Source: Micromonospora echinospora
GTDB lineage: Bacteria; Actinomycetota; Actinomycetes; Mycobacteriales; Micromonosporaceae
Direction of reading: 5' to 3'
DNA length: 64,000 nucleotides
Assembly (NCBI RefSeq): GCF_900091495.1
Contig: NZ_LT607413.1
Coordinates: 868,001-932,000 of the forward strand
Below are positions 16,102-24,799 of this stretch, piece by piece (within the stretch, counting starts at the first letter, position 1; each line of letters opens with the position of its first letter). The notes under the pieces were generated by a model. It did not search any database, was not told the origin of the DNA, and worked only from the letters and a program-made list of their open reading frames with translations. A program made the position numbers and the translations under genes.

Positions 16102-17697
16102 ATGCAACGTCGTCGCTATCCTCGGGCGCTCGCCCTGGTCGCTCTCGCCACCGCGGTCGCCACCGCGACCACCAGCGCCGCGCCTACCACCGCCACCGCC
16201 GAAGCCCCCTCCCCCACCGAGACCCGACTCAGCGCCACCCTCGACGCGATCCTCGCCGACGCCCGCCTCGACGGCGCGCAGGCGGGCGTGGTGGTCGCCG
16301 ACGCGACCACGGGCGACACCATCTACCAGCGCAACGGGGACCGCCGGCTGATTCCGGCCTCCAACACCAAGCTGCTCACCTCGGCCGCCGCCATGGAGCT
16401 GCTCGGCCCCGGACACCGGTTCACCACCGACGTCCTGCGCAGCGGCGCCAAGCGCGGCAGCGTCCTCACCGGCGACCTCCACCTGCGCGGCGGAGGGGAC
16501 CCCACCATGCTCGCCGCCGACTACGACGCGCTCGCCGCCCGGGTCGCGGCAGCCGGCATCCGGGTGGTCACCGGCGACCTGGTCGCCGACGACACCCGCT
16601 ACGACGCGACCCGGCTCGGCCCGGACTGGACCTGGGACGACGAGCCCTACTACTACGCGGCCCAGATCTCCGCGCTGACCGTCGCCCCGGACACCGACTA
16701 CGACGCGGGCACGGTGATCGTCAGCGCGGCGCCCGGGGCGGACGCCGGACAGCGTCCGAAGATCAGCCTCACCCCGTCGACCGGGTACCTGCGGATCGAC
16801 AACCGGGCCACCACCGTGGCCACCGGGGCGACCAGCATCTCCATCGAACGTGAACACGGCACCAACACCGTCGTGGTGACCGGGCAGATCGCCCTCGCCG
16901 CCGCACCGAGCAGCGACTGGGTGACGGTCTGGGAACCCACCGGGTACGCCGCCGACGTGTTCCGCACGGCGCTGCGCAAGCACGGCGTACGGGTCCTCGG
17001 GCAGACCGTGCTCGGACGGGCGACGCCGACCGGCGCGACCGGAGTCGCCCGGCACGACTCGATGCCCCTGGCCGAACTGCTGGTGCCGTTCATGAAGCTC
17101 TCCAACAACGGTCACGCCGAGGTGCTGACCAAGGAGATCGGGCGGGTGCTCAACGGCTCCGGCACCTGGTCGGCCGGGCTCACCGCGATCAGCGAGTACG
17201 TCGCCGACGCCGGCATGGACACCGGCGCCCTGCGGCAACGCGACGGCTCGGGGCTCTCCCGGCGCAACCTGATCCCGCCCGACGAGTTCGTCGACCTGCT
17301 GGTCGCCGTGCGCGCCGAGCCCTGGTTCGACGCCTGGTACGCCGCCCTGCCGGTCGCCGGCAACGCGGAGCGGTTCGTCGGTGGCACCCTGCGCAGCCGG
17401 ATGGCGGGCACCCCGGCGGCGAACAACGTGCGCGCCAAGACCGGCAGCCTGACCGGGGTCTCCGGGCTCTCCGGTTACGTCACCGACGCCGACGGACGGC
17501 GGCTCGTCTTCTCCGTCGTGCTCAACAACTACCTGGCCTCCTCGGTGAAGACCCTGGAGGACCAGATCGCCATCGCACTGGCGTCGTACACCGCCAAGGG
17601 CGGCGCCACGGCGCGGACCGCGCCCCCGGCGGCACCGGAGATCCCCCGGACCCCCGAAGGCATCGAGTGCTCCTGGCTCAAGCCGATCACCTGCTGA
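16102..17697 (+). CDS. dacB: D-alanyl-D-alanine carboxypeptidase/endopeptidase, PBP4 (class C)
   Basis: 531 residues from ATG 16102. A signal peptide (RRRYPRAL then an Ala-rich core) sends it outside. The three active-site motifs of the family are in place: SNTK (Ser87, Lys90), SNN (Ser334) and KTGS (Lys446). The long insert between motifs 1 and 2 (GDPTML, YYYAAQISALTVAPD) is typical of PBP4/DacB. It trims the terminal D-Ala of peptidoglycan stem peptides and can cut cross-links. Monocistronic by spacing. The C-terminal 40 residues after the last motif are Pro/Ala-rich and end in two cysteines. Confidence 0.95.
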   Translation: MQRRRYPRALALVALATAVATATTSAAPTTATAEAPSPTETRLSATLDAILADARLDGAQAGVVVADATTGDTIYQRNGDRRLIPASNTKLLTSAAAMELLGPGHRFTTDVLRSGAKRGSVLTGDLHLRGGGDPTMLAADYDALAARVAAAGIRVVTGDLVADDTRYDATRLGPDWTWDDEPYYYAAQISALTVAPDTDYDAGTVIVSAAPGADAGQRPKISLTPSTGYLRIDNRATTVATGATSISIEREHGTNTVVVTGQIALAAAPSSDWVTVWEPTGYAADVFRTALRKHGVRVLGQTVLGRATPTGATGVARHDSMPLAELLVPFMKLSNNGHAEVLTKEIGRVLNGSGTWSAGLTAISEYVADAGMDTGALRQRDGSGLSRRNLIPPDEFVDLLVAVRAEPWFDAWYAALPVAGNAERFVGGTLRSRMAGTPAANNVRAKTGSLTGVSGLSGYVTDADGRRLVFSVVLNNYLASSVKTLEDQIAIALASYTAKGGATARTAPPAAPEIPRTPEGIECSWLKPITC

Positions 17698-17709
17698 CGC
17701 GCCGCTGCC

Positions 17710-17769
17710 GAGGTGCCTGAAGCTGAGGTGCCTGCGGGTGAGGTGCCTGACGCTGAGGTGCCTGCAGGG
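17710..17769 (+). repeat. 15-base tandem repeat after the carboxypeptidase
   Basis: Four units of GAGGTGCCTGAnGCT type (AGGTGCCTGAAGCTG, AGGTGCCTGCGGGTG, AGGTGCCTGACGCTG, AGGTGCCTGCAGGGG) begin 12 bases after the stop and run into the terminator-like element that follows. Confidence 0.8.
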
Positions 17770-17814
17770 GTCCCCTGCTCCGCAAAAAGCGGTAACAGGG
17801 GACCCCTGCTACCA
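17763..17814 (-). repeat. Intergenic double-palindrome element, copy B
   Basis: Same element as at 1540 in reverse orientation: read on the minus strand it is GGTAGCAGGGGTCCCCTGTTACC then GCTTTTTG then GAGCAGGGG. The T-run lies downstream of the minus-strand gene at 17839, between two convergent genes. Confidence 0.8.
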
Positions 17815-17838
17815 CCCCACCCCACCCCGACCGCGTCG

Positions 17839-18156
17839 TCAGGCGACCGGGGGCGGGGTGGCGGCGGGGTCGCCCTGCTCGACGATGGCGTCGATGTCGG
17901 CCGGGCGGAGCCCGCGCAGTGCCAGCACCCGGCGTCCCCAGCGGTGCAGGCGGCACGGGTGCGGGCTGGCGTCGTTGCGGCACACCGTCCCGCCGGACCA
18001 CCGGCGCGGCGCGTGCACCACCACCGCCCGGACCGCGAACTGCGCGTCCTCGCCGGTGACGTACGGGGGCAGCGGGATCTCCCGGAGCACCTCCCCGTCC
18101 GGGATGCCAGCGACGCGCGGGGCGGCCGGCCGGACGGTACGGGTACTCGTGCCCAT
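17839..18156 (-). CDS. Small actinobacterial protein of unknown function
   Basis: 105 residues from ATG 18156, with GGGAGG nine bases upstream; the open frame extends further but without a ribosome site. No family recognised. The middle carries VCRNDASPHPCRLHRWGRR, a basic stretch with two Cys and two His that might bind metal, preceded by a Trp/Arg-rich VHAPRRWSGG. The C-terminus LRGLRPADIDAIVEQG could be a short helix-turn-helix-like segment. It is expressed alone. Confidence 0.6.
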   Translation of the reverse strand: MGTSTRTVRPAAPRVAGIPDGEVLREIPLPPYVTGEDAQFAVRAVVVHAPRRWSGGTVCRNDASPHPCRLHRWGRRVLALRGLRPADIDAIVEQGDPAATPPPVA

Positions 18157-18251
18157 CAGCGAAGCCTCCCGGGATCGTCGAATCTCCACAACGGAAAGTT
18201 ACGACCCGATCGACGCGGCGCGACGGACAAACTGTCCCGGCGGACCGCGCG

Positions 18252-18701
18252 CTAGCGGCGGGTGCGGCGGCGCAGGCCCTGCCCGGGGTGCCAGCTCTCG
18301 ATCACCAGGTGGTCGGCCGGCTCGCCCACCCGGGTCAGGACCACCTCGGTCAGTTCGATCCGGAACCGGTGCGAGCCGTCCTCCGGCGGCGGCAGTTCGT
18401 GCGCGATCCCGGCGATCTTCGCGTCGCCGTCCCAGGAGCCCGGGTCGTCCTCGGGAGTGTCCTCGGTCGGGCAGTGCAGCGCGACCCGGGGGTCACGACG
18501 CAGGTCGAGTGCCTTGAGCGCGCCGGGCATGCTGCCCACGCGCAGGTCCCCGTCCTCGAACTGGAACTCGGTACCGCTGATCCGGGGCGAGCCGTCCCGG
18601 CGCAGCGTCGCCATCGTCCCGTGCTTGCGGACCGCGAAGCGGGCCCGCACCCGCTCGGCGAAGTCCGGTTCCTCGTCGATCAGATCCGACCAAAATGCCA
18701 T
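18252..18701 (-). CDS. Pyridoxamine 5'-phosphate oxidase family protein
   Basis: 149 residues from ATG 18701. The split-barrel flavin fold is shown by FAVRKHGTMATLRRDGSPRISGTEFQF, GSMPGALKALDLRRDPRVALH and a final IESWHPGQGLRRRTRR. Relatives bind FMN or F420 and reduce small molecules, or bind without catalysis; this one is annotated only to family level. No clear Shine-Dalgarno lies before ATG 18701, but the fold starts at that point. Confidence 0.85.
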   Translation of the reverse strand: MAFWSDLIDEEPDFAERVRARFAVRKHGTMATLRRDGSPRISGTEFQFEDGDLRVGSMPGALKALDLRRDPRVALHCPTEDTPEDDPGSWDGDAKIAGIAHELPPPEDGSHRFRIELTEVVLTRVGEPADHLVIESWHPGQGLRRRTRR

Positions 18702-18787
18702 GCACCGAGGGTGGCAGCCGCACCTGACATCCGGTGACAGCAATTCCGGTGCGTCCCCCACGACCGGGGTGACCTGGCCCACGCCGG

Positions 18788-19381
18788 TCAGCGGATCTCG
18801 AAGCCCATCGTCCGGGCCAGCACCAGAGCCTGGTCCGGGTTGATGATCGCGCCGGCCCGCTGGACGACCGTCGGGTCGATCGCGCTCAGGTCGCTGCCGC
18901 GCAGGTCACAGCGGGTGAGGCGGGTGCCGGTGAAGTGCCCGCCGGAGAGGTCCGCGTTGGTCAGGACCCCGCCGGTCAGATCGGCCCCCGTCAGGTCGAC
19001 CTCCCGCATCCGTACGCCGGTGAGGCGCACGCCGCGCAGGTCGGCCCGGGGCAGGGCGACGAAGGACCAGTCCCCGCCCTCGACCCGCAGCGGGCGCAGC
19101 TCGCACTCGGTGAACGTGCTGCCGACCAGCTTGCAGCCGGTGAACTCGGCCTCGAACAGGACGCAGCGGGTGAAGACGCAGCGGGTGAACGCCGAGTCGA
19201 CGTGGCGGGAGGCGTTGAGGCGCACCCCGCCAAAGGAACACTCGGTGAAGACCGCGCCCCGGGTGGTCGCCTCGGTCAGGTCGATCTCCTGGAACGAGCA
19301 GCGCACGAAGTGCCGGTCGACGATCTCCTCGCCGTACCAGTCGTCGTGGCGGTAGGTCGCGTCCTCAGTCAACTCCGGCAC
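18788..19381 (-). CDS. Pentapeptide-repeat protein, MfpA/Qnr-like
   Basis: 197 residues from GTG 19381. From residue about 20 the chain follows the A(D/N)LXX pattern for some 30 repeats (FVRCSFQEIDL, FTECSFGGVRL, ADLRGVRLTGVRMREVDL, ADLTGGVLTNADLSGGHF), which builds a right-handed quadrilateral beta helix. Length and ending are close to MfpA of mycobacteria, a DNA mimic that binds DNA gyrase and protects it from fluoroquinolones. That role is inferred from size and repeat quality only; many pentapeptide proteins have other roles. The gene is divergent from the hydrolase at 19443 with 61 bases between. Confidence 0.88.
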   Translation of the reverse strand: MPELTEDATYRHDDWYGEEIVDRHFVRCSFQEIDLTEATTRGAVFTECSFGGVRLNASRHVDSAFTRCVFTRCVLFEAEFTGCKLVGSTFTECELRPLRVEGGDWSFVALPRADLRGVRLTGVRMREVDLTGADLTGGVLTNADLSGGHFTGTRLTRCDLRGSDLSAIDPTVVQRAGAIINPDQALVLARTMGFEIR

Positions 19382-19442
19382 GGTCCCGAGGGTAGCCCCA
19401 CCCCTTCCGAACCGTCCGTACCAGCTAGTAGGTTCAGGTGTC

Positions 19443-20675
19443 GTGGACGTGGCACGGAACATCGACCCGGACGAGATCGGCTTCGACCCGGCCCGGCTGG
19501 CCCGGATCGACGAGCACTTCGGCCGGTACGTCGACGGGGGTCAGCTCGCCGGCTGGCAGATCGTGGTGACCCGACGCGGGCACGTCGCGCACTCCTCGAC
19601 GTACGGCATGCGCGACGCGGAGGCCGGCGCTCCGGTGACCCCGGACACGCTCTGGCGGATCTACTCGATGACCAAGCCGGTCACCTCGGTCGCCGCGATG
19701 ATCCTCTGGGAGGAGGGTCGGTTCGAGCTGACCGACGAGATCAGCCGGTGGCTGCCCGAGTTCGCCGACGTCCGGGTCTACGCCAAGGGTTCGGCGCTCA
19801 AGCCGTACACGGTGCCGGCGGTGGAGCCGATCCGGGTCTGGCACCTGCTCACCCACACGGCCGGCCTGACGTACGGGTTCATGCAGACCTCGGTGGTCGA
19901 CGGCCTCTACCGGGCGGCCGGCTACGACCTGCACTGGCCGGACGGGCTCGACCTGGCCGCCGCCTCGGTGGCCCTGGCCGAGCTGCCGCTGCTCTTCCAG
20001 CCGGGCAGCGCGTGGGGCTACTCGGTCGCCACCGACGTGCTCGGCCGGTTGGTCGAGGTGGTCTCCGGGCAGCGCCTCGACGACTTCGTCGCCGACCGGA
20101 TCCTGCGCCCGCTGGGCATAACCGACACCCACTGGTGGGTCGACGGGGACGACGCCGAACGGCTGGGCGCGCTCTACGTGCCCGACCCGAGGACCGGACG
20201 GATCCTGCGGCACGACCAGTTCGGGGCGGTGGCCCGACGCAAGCCCACCCTGCTCGCCGGGGGCAGCGGCCTGATCTCCAGCGCGTACGACTACCACCGA
20301 TTCACCCAGATGCTGCTGCGCGGGGGCGAACTGGACGGGGCCCGGGTGCTCGGTCCGCGCACGGTGCGTTTCATGGCCCGCAACCACCTGCCCGGCGGAC
20401 GGGACCTGGCGGCCCTCTCCACCGGTGGCTTCGCCGAGTCGATCTTCGACGGGGTCGGCTTCGGCCTCGGTTTCGCGGTGGTGCAGGACCCGGTTCCGGG
20501 GCGGGTGCCGAGCAGCGTCGGCGAGTACTACTGGGGTGGGGTCGCCAGCACCGCCTTCTGGGTCGATCCGGTCGAGGAGGTCACCGCGCTGTTGTTCACG
20601 CAGCTCATGCCGTCGAGCACCTATCCGCTGCGGTCGCAGTTGCGCCAGCTCGTCTACTCCGCCCTGGTCGACTGA
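19443..20675 (+). CDS. Serine hydrolase of the beta-lactamase/esterase family
   Basis: 410 residues from GTG 19443, no signal peptide. The class C beta-lactamase fold is shown by SMTK (Ser75, Lys78) and WGYSVATDVLGRLVEVVSGQ, where Tyr193 of the YxN-like motif is followed by Ser-Val rather than Ser-Asn. The third motif region is VASTAFWVDP. This pattern is typical of EstB-type carboxylesterases (family VIII) and not of true beta-lactamases. The substrate is unknown. A perfect inverted repeat 60 bases after the stop probably ends the transcript. Confidence 0.88.
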   Translation: MDVARNIDPDEIGFDPARLARIDEHFGRYVDGGQLAGWQIVVTRRGHVAHSSTYGMRDAEAGAPVTPDTLWRIYSMTKPVTSVAAMILWEEGRFELTDEISRWLPEFADVRVYAKGSALKPYTVPAVEPIRVWHLLTHTAGLTYGFMQTSVVDGLYRAAGYDLHWPDGLDLAAASVALAELPLLFQPGSAWGYSVATDVLGRLVEVVSGQRLDDFVADRILRPLGITDTHWWVDGDDAERLGALYVPDPRTGRILRHDQFGAVARRKPTLLAGGSGLISSAYDYHRFTQMLLRGGELDGARVLGPRTVRFMARNHLPGGRDLAALSTGGFAESIFDGVGFGLGFAVVQDPVPGRVPSSVGEYYWGGVASTAFWVDPVEEVTALLFTQLMPSSTYPLRSQLRQLVYSALVD

Positions 20676-20734
20676 GCCGCCCCACGGCGGTGCGGGTGCC
20701 GGGCCGGTCGGGTCGGCCGGTGGACCGGGATCGC

Positions 20735-20760
20735 CGTTCCGCCGCCCGGTCGGCGGAACG
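20735..20760 (+). terminator. Perfect hairpin after the serine hydrolase
   Basis: CGTTCCGCCG and CGGCGGAACG form perfect 10-base arms with a six-base loop (CCCGGT). It lies between two plus-strand genes, so it could also attenuate or regulate the gene at 20806. Confidence 0.55.
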
Positions 20761-20805
20761 CTCCTAGCCTGGAGGCGGACCAGTCCGTCGGGCCGGGAGG
20801 CGGTC

Positions 20806-21447
20806 ATGAGCAGCATCGTCGTGTTCGGTGCCGGGGGCACCGCGGGTTCCCGGGTCACCGCCGAGGCGTTCCGCCGGGGGCACCGGGTCACCGCCGCGGT
20901 ACGGCGGCCGGAGGCCACCTCGTACCTGCCGGCGGGTGTCCGGGTGGTCACCGGTGACGTCACCTCCGCCCGCAGCGTGCGGGAACTCGCGTCGGAGGCG
21001 GACGTGCTGGTGGTCGCGGTCGGCGGCGGCGAGCGGACGCTCTGGGCGGACGCGGCGCGCACGCTGACGACCACCCTGGCCGAGCTGCCCGATCCGCCCC
21101 GGATCATCCACCTGGGCGGCGGGGCGACCCTGCTCGCCCCGGACGGCACGCGGTTCCTCGACGCGCCGGACTTTCCCGAGCGCTACCGTGACCCGGCGCT
21201 GGGGCAGGCGGACGCGCTGGACTGCTACCGCTCCTCGGCCGACGGCGTGCCCTGGACGTACGTCTCACCCCCGCCGCTGGAGTTCCACCCGGGCGAGCGC
21301 ACCGGCCGGTACCGCACCGGCGCCGACCACCCGGTCACCGACGCGCAGGGCCGGTCCGTGCTGTCGTACGAGGACCTGGCGGTGGCCGTGGTCGACGAGA
21401 TCGAGAACCCGCGCCACCTGAACACCCGATTCACCGTCGCCTACTGA
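20806..21447 (+). CDS. NAD(P)H-binding SDR-type reductase/epimerase-like protein
   Basis: 213 residues from ATG 20806, with GGGAGG six bases upstream. The N-terminal Rossmann motif VVFGAGGTAGSRVTAEAFRRGH and VTGDVTSARSV place it among the atypical SDRs (NmrA/BVR-B-like NAD(P)-binding family). It lacks a YxxxK catalytic pair in the usual position, so it may be a redox sensor or a reductase of a small substrate. The C-terminal LSYEDLAVAVVDEIENP is typical of this group. Monocistronic. Confidence 0.88.
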   Translation: MSSIVVFGAGGTAGSRVTAEAFRRGHRVTAAVRRPEATSYLPAGVRVVTGDVTSARSVRELASEADVLVVAVGGGERTLWADAARTLTTTLAELPDPPRIIHLGGGATLLAPDGTRFLDAPDFPERYRDPALGQADALDCYRSSADGVPWTYVSPPPLEFHPGERTGRYRTGADHPVTDAQGRSVLSYEDLAVAVVDEIENPRHLNTRFTVAY

Positions 21448-21476
21448 CGATCCACGCACGTCGGCCCGCCGGCAGG

Positions 21477-21941
21477 TCAGTCCGCCAGCCGGGCCGGGAA
21501 GCCGCCGGTCGCGACCGGCCCCCAGCTCTCGATGGTGACCCGGATCAGCGACTTGCCCTGCCGGACCATCGCCTGCCGGTACTCGTCCCAGTCCGGGTGC
21601 TCCCCGGAGATGCACCGGAAGTACTCGACCAGCGGTTCCAGCGCCTCCGGCAGGTCGAGCACCTCGGCGGTGCCGTCGAGCTGCACCCACGGACCGTTCC
21701 AGTCGTCGGAGAGCACGCAGGCGGAGACGCGCGGGTCCCGGCGGATGTTGTGCACCTTGGCCCGCTCCGGGTACGTCGAGATCACCAACCGTCCCGCCCC
21801 GTCGACGCCACAGGACACCGGGGAGGACTGCGGGCGGCCGTCGGCCCGTGTGGTGATCAGCACCGCGCGGTGCCGGGGAGTGAGGAACTCGACCAGTTCC
21901 GGGCGGTCGATCCGGGTGTTCGTCGCGATGCTGCGTGCCAT
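21477..21941 (-). CDS. PPOX-class F420-dependent oxidoreductase
   Basis: 154 residues from ATG 21941. The split-barrel fold reads LTPRHRAVLITTRADGRPQSSPVS, LVISTYPERAKVHNIRRDPRVSACV and a C-terminal GKSLIRVTIESWGP. This matches the actinobacterial flavin/deazaflavin oxidoreductase-B group that uses F420. It is convergent with the SDR gene (29 bases apart) and directly followed upstream by the DUF6642-like gene on the same strand (20 bases), so the two may form an operon. Confidence 0.88.
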   Translation of the reverse strand: MARSIATNTRIDRPELVEFLTPRHRAVLITTRADGRPQSSPVSCGVDGAGRLVISTYPERAKVHNIRRDPRVSACVLSDDWNGPWVQLDGTAEVLDLPEALEPLVEYFRCISGEHPDWDEYRQAMVRQGKSLIRVTIESWGPVATGGFPARLAD

Positions 21942-21961
21942 CGCTCGTTTCTACCAGCCCC

Positions 21962-22603
21962 TCACTGCGGGCGGGCGGCGGCGCGGTCGCCGGCCGGCTG
22001 GGCGGGCACCCGGGGACGGGCCGCCGGCCGCCACTCCCGGCCGTTGGCGTAGATCACCCGGAAGCCCAGGTACGACGCGAGCGGCGCCCAGTGCGCCGAT
22101 CCCATGCGCAGCTCGGCGGCGTTGTGTCGCTGGCCGTTGGCCAGCACGTCGAGCAGGACCGTCTCGAACGCGGCCGACTCCACCCAGTCGACCTCCCGGG
22201 TGAACCCGCAGACCAGTGCCGCCCCGGTGACCGTCAGGAACTCCCGCAACGCGGAGGTGGAGGCGCGCAGCACCGAGCAGCTGCCGAAGTAGAGCCGCTT
22301 CCCGCCGCACCGGCCGGCCATCCGCTCCGCGACGTCGCTCAGCTCCACGGAGTGCCAGTCGGTGAGACAGAGCCGACTCGGCTCGCCGTGCATGGCGAAG
22401 AAGCCGACCCGGTAGTCGGCGTACTGCTTGAGCAGCCAGCGGTCGAGGAAGTAGTTCAGCTCGTCGGGCGTGGCGGCGTCCTTGTGGATGAACCGGATCC
22501 GCCCGAGCCGCTCCAGCAGCTCCAGCGTCGGCAGCACCGACCCGCGTTCGTGCAGGTCACGGTGCCACTGGCCCTCCAGGCAGAAGATCCCCCCGCGCGC
22601 CAT
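21962..22603 (-). CDS. DUF6642-like protein with a possible caspase-type His-Cys pair
   Basis: 213 residues from ATG 22603, with GGGAGG four bases upstream. The whole chain resembles the actinobacterial DUF6642 family (ARGGIFCLEGQWHRDLHERG, LDRWLLKQYADYRVGFFAMHGE, KRLYFGSCSVLRAS, GFTREVDWVESAAFETVLLD). FFAMHGE (His72) and LYFGSCSV (Cys109) are placed as the HG and (G/D)xC motifs of caspase/CHAT-fold peptidases, a resemblance I infer by eye. Partner and target are unknown. The final 25 residues are Pro/Ala/Arg-rich. It precedes the PPOX gene on the same strand. Confidence 0.7.
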   Translation of the reverse strand: MARGGIFCLEGQWHRDLHERGSVLPTLELLERLGRIRFIHKDAATPDELNYFLDRWLLKQYADYRVGFFAMHGEPSRLCLTDWHSVELSDVAERMAGRCGGKRLYFGSCSVLRASTSALREFLTVTGAALVCGFTREVDWVESAAFETVLLDVLANGQRHNAAELRMGSAHWAPLASYLGFRVIYANGREWRPAARPRVPAQPAGDRAAARPQ

Positions 22604-22672
22604 GCCACCTCCCACGTCACCCGCTGCGTGACGTTACCGCCGATCCGGTCCGCTGGACGAGGCCGGGCCGGT

Positions 22673-23422
22673 TCAGACCAGTTCGGCGTCGTGGACGAGC
22701 AACGCCACCTGGACCCGGTTGTTCAGTTCCAGCTTCGTCAACAGGCGGGAGACGTACGCCTTCACCGTCGCCACGCTCATGAACAGCTCGGCGGAGATCT
22801 CCGCGTTGGTGCGTCCCCGGCCGAGCGCGACGGCCACCTCGCGTTCCCGTTCGCTCAGGCCGGCGAGCAGCCGCAGCGCCCGGTCCCGGCGGGGGTCCGG
22901 GCGGACCTCGGCCGGCGCGGTGGCCGTGACGTGCGCGATCAGCCGGCGGGTGACGGTCGGCGAGAGGGTCGCCTCGCCCGCCGCGACCCGGCGCACCGCC
23001 TGCACGATCTCGGCGGGCGGGGTGTCCTTGAGCAGGAAGCCGCCCGCTCCGGCCCGCAGGGCCCTTAGCACCTGGTCGTCGGCGTCGAAGGTGGTCAGCA
23101 CGAGCACCTCCGGCGGGTCGGGGCGGGCCCGCAGGGTCTCGGTGGCCGCCAGCCCGTCCACCCGGGGCATCCGGATGTCCATCAGCACGACGTCCGGGGC
23201 GTACGCCTCGACGGCGGCGGTCACCTCGCCGCCGTCGCCGGCCTCACCCACCACCCGCAGGTCCGGCGCCCCGCCGAGGATCATCGACAGCCCGGCCCGG
23301 ACGAGCGGGTCGTCGTCGACGACGAGCACCCGCACCGGACGGGGCTCGTCCGTCCCGGCCGGCCCGCCGCCCGTCCCGCCGGCCCCGTCGGCCCCGCCGG
23401 TCACCCCGGCCCCGCGGGTCAC
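22673..23422 (-). CDS. NarL/LuxR-type response regulator
   Basis: 249 residues from GTG 23422, which overlaps the sensor-kinase stop as GTGA. The receiver domain (about 30-145) has the acidic pair VVDDDP and the phospho-acceptor Asp82 in VLMDIRMP. The C-terminal LuxR helix-turn-helix (about 185-245) reads LSEREREVAVALGRGRTNAEI and VATVKAYVSRLL. It is the partner of the kinase at 23419. The first 25 residues are Gly/Ala-rich and may not all be translated. The likely target is the divergent ABC exporter at 24800. Confidence 0.93.
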   Translation of the reverse strand: MTRGAGVTGGADGAGGTGGGPAGTDEPRPVRVLVVDDDPLVRAGLSMILGGAPDLRVVGEAGDGGEVTAAVEAYAPDVVLMDIRMPRVDGLAATETLRARPDPPEVLVLTTFDADDQVLRALRAGAGGFLLKDTPPAEIVQAVRRVAAGEATLSPTVTRRLIAHVTATAPAEVRPDPRRDRALRLLAGLSEREREVAVALGRGRTNAEISAELFMSVATVKAYVSRLLTKLELNNRVQVALLVHDAELV

Positions 23423-24669
23423 GCCGGCCACGGCAGCCACGCGGCCAGTCGGAAGTCGCCGGACTCGTCCCGGCCGTGGGTCAGCCGACCACCGGCGATG
23501 TGCACCCGCTCGGCGATGCCGACCAGTCCGGTGCCGGCGCCGGGGATCTCCGGGGCACGCTCCCCCACCGGCCAACGGTTGCGGATCTCCACGTTCAGCC
23601 CCCGGTCCGGCCCGCCGGCCAGGTCGACGCTGACCACCACCCCCGGCGCGTGCTTGCGGGCGTTGGTCAGACCCTCCTGCACGATCCGGTACGCGCTGCG
23701 GCCGACCGCCGCCGGCACCTGTTCGGCCCGGTCGACGTGGTCGTGCAGGTCGACCCGGACCCCGGCGGTACGGGACTCGTCGACCAGCGCCGGCACGTCG
23801 CCGAGGGTGGGCTGCGGACGTTCCGGCGCGACCGGTGCCACGGCGGCCTCGGCGCGCAGCACCCCGATCACCTCGCGGAGGTCCTGGAGAGCGGCGTGCG
23901 CGCTGCTGCGGATCACCCCGGCGGCGCGGGCGACCTCCTCCGGGGACGCATCCGGCCGGAACTCCAGGGCGCCGGCGTGCAGGCTGAGCAGGGAGATCCG
24001 GTGTGCCAGCACGTCGTGCATCTCACGGGCGATGCGGGTGCGTTCCACTTGCCGGGCCTGCGTGACCCGGAGCTGCTGCTCGGCCTCGGCCCGTTCGGCC
24101 CGCTCCCGCAGCGACACCACCAGTTGCCGGCGGGCCCGGACGAACATGCCCCAGGCGAGCACCAGCAACGTGATCACCACGCCCCAGGTGGTGGTCTCCC
24201 AGTACGACAGCTGAGGGTCCGGACGCAGGTAGCTGAAGACCATGTTGGTGCCGAGGCCGGCCGCCGTGTAGGCCAGGGCCACGGCGGTCCGCCGGTGCAC
24301 CAGCAGCGTGAAGTAGATGATGACCAGCGGCACTGCGGCGGCCATCGAGAACAGGGTCAGCGGCAGCGTGGCCACCGCCAGGCCGACCGGCCAGCGGCGG
24401 CGCACCCAGAGCAGGGCGGTGGTGACCAGGCCGACCACCGCGTCCGCCGCGACCATCCAGTCGTACGGCAGCGGGGTGGAGAACTGTGGGTCGGCGGAGC
24501 GGGCGTCGGCGGTCACCAACGCCACCCAGCCCAGGGAGAGCAGGAAGCAGAGGACGTCCACCAGCCAGTCGCGGGTGGTCCGCCGGGGACGCCGGGCCAC
24601 GTCCGCCGGAGGCGTCAGCGCCCCGGGCAACAACCACGGGTGTTCGGGGACGAGGACCGCGCGGGACAT
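23419..24669 (-). CDS. Two-component sensor histidine kinase (HisKA_3)
   Basis: 416 residues from ATG 24669. Four to five membrane segments lie between residues 35 and 178 without a large extracellular domain, typical of intramembrane or cell-envelope sensors. The dimerisation helix has REMHDVLAHRISLL with phospho-acceptor His218. The HATPase domain follows (EGLTNARKHAP as N box, GAGTGLVGIAERV as G box). It is co-translated with the response regulator. The divergent arrangement with an ABC exporter suggests envelope-stress or drug response. Confidence 0.93.
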   Translation of the reverse strand: MSRAVLVPEHPWLLPGALTPPADVARRPRRTTRDWLVDVLCFLLSLGWVALVTADARSADPQFSTPLPYDWMVAADAVVGLVTTALLWVRRRWPVGLAVATLPLTLFSMAAAVPLVIIYFTLLVHRRTAVALAYTAAGLGTNMVFSYLRPDPQLSYWETTTWGVVITLLVLAWGMFVRARRQLVVSLRERAERAEAEQQLRVTQARQVERTRIAREMHDVLAHRISLLSLHAGALEFRPDASPEEVARAAGVIRSSAHAALQDLREVIGVLRAEAAVAPVAPERPQPTLGDVPALVDESRTAGVRVDLHDHVDRAEQVPAAVGRSAYRIVQEGLTNARKHAPGVVVSVDLAGGPDRGLNVEIRNRWPVGERAPEIPGAGTGLVGIAERVHIAGGRLTHGRDESGDFRLAAWLPWPA

Positions 24670-24799
24670 GGCCCCATGCTACGGAGCGTCACTGCCCTCC
24701 GGCACCGACCAAAGTTCACCCTCTCCGTCGACCAAGGTCGCGGTCGGCGTGCACCCTCGGCCGCAGCGGCTGGCCGGGTGGCACGGGCAGGCTCGTCCC

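Noticed and set aside
17713..18255. Plus-strand ORF starting in the 15-base repeat after the carboxypeptidase
   Set aside because: It merely reads through the tandem repeat and the palindromic element and then runs antisense to the better-supported gene at 17839.
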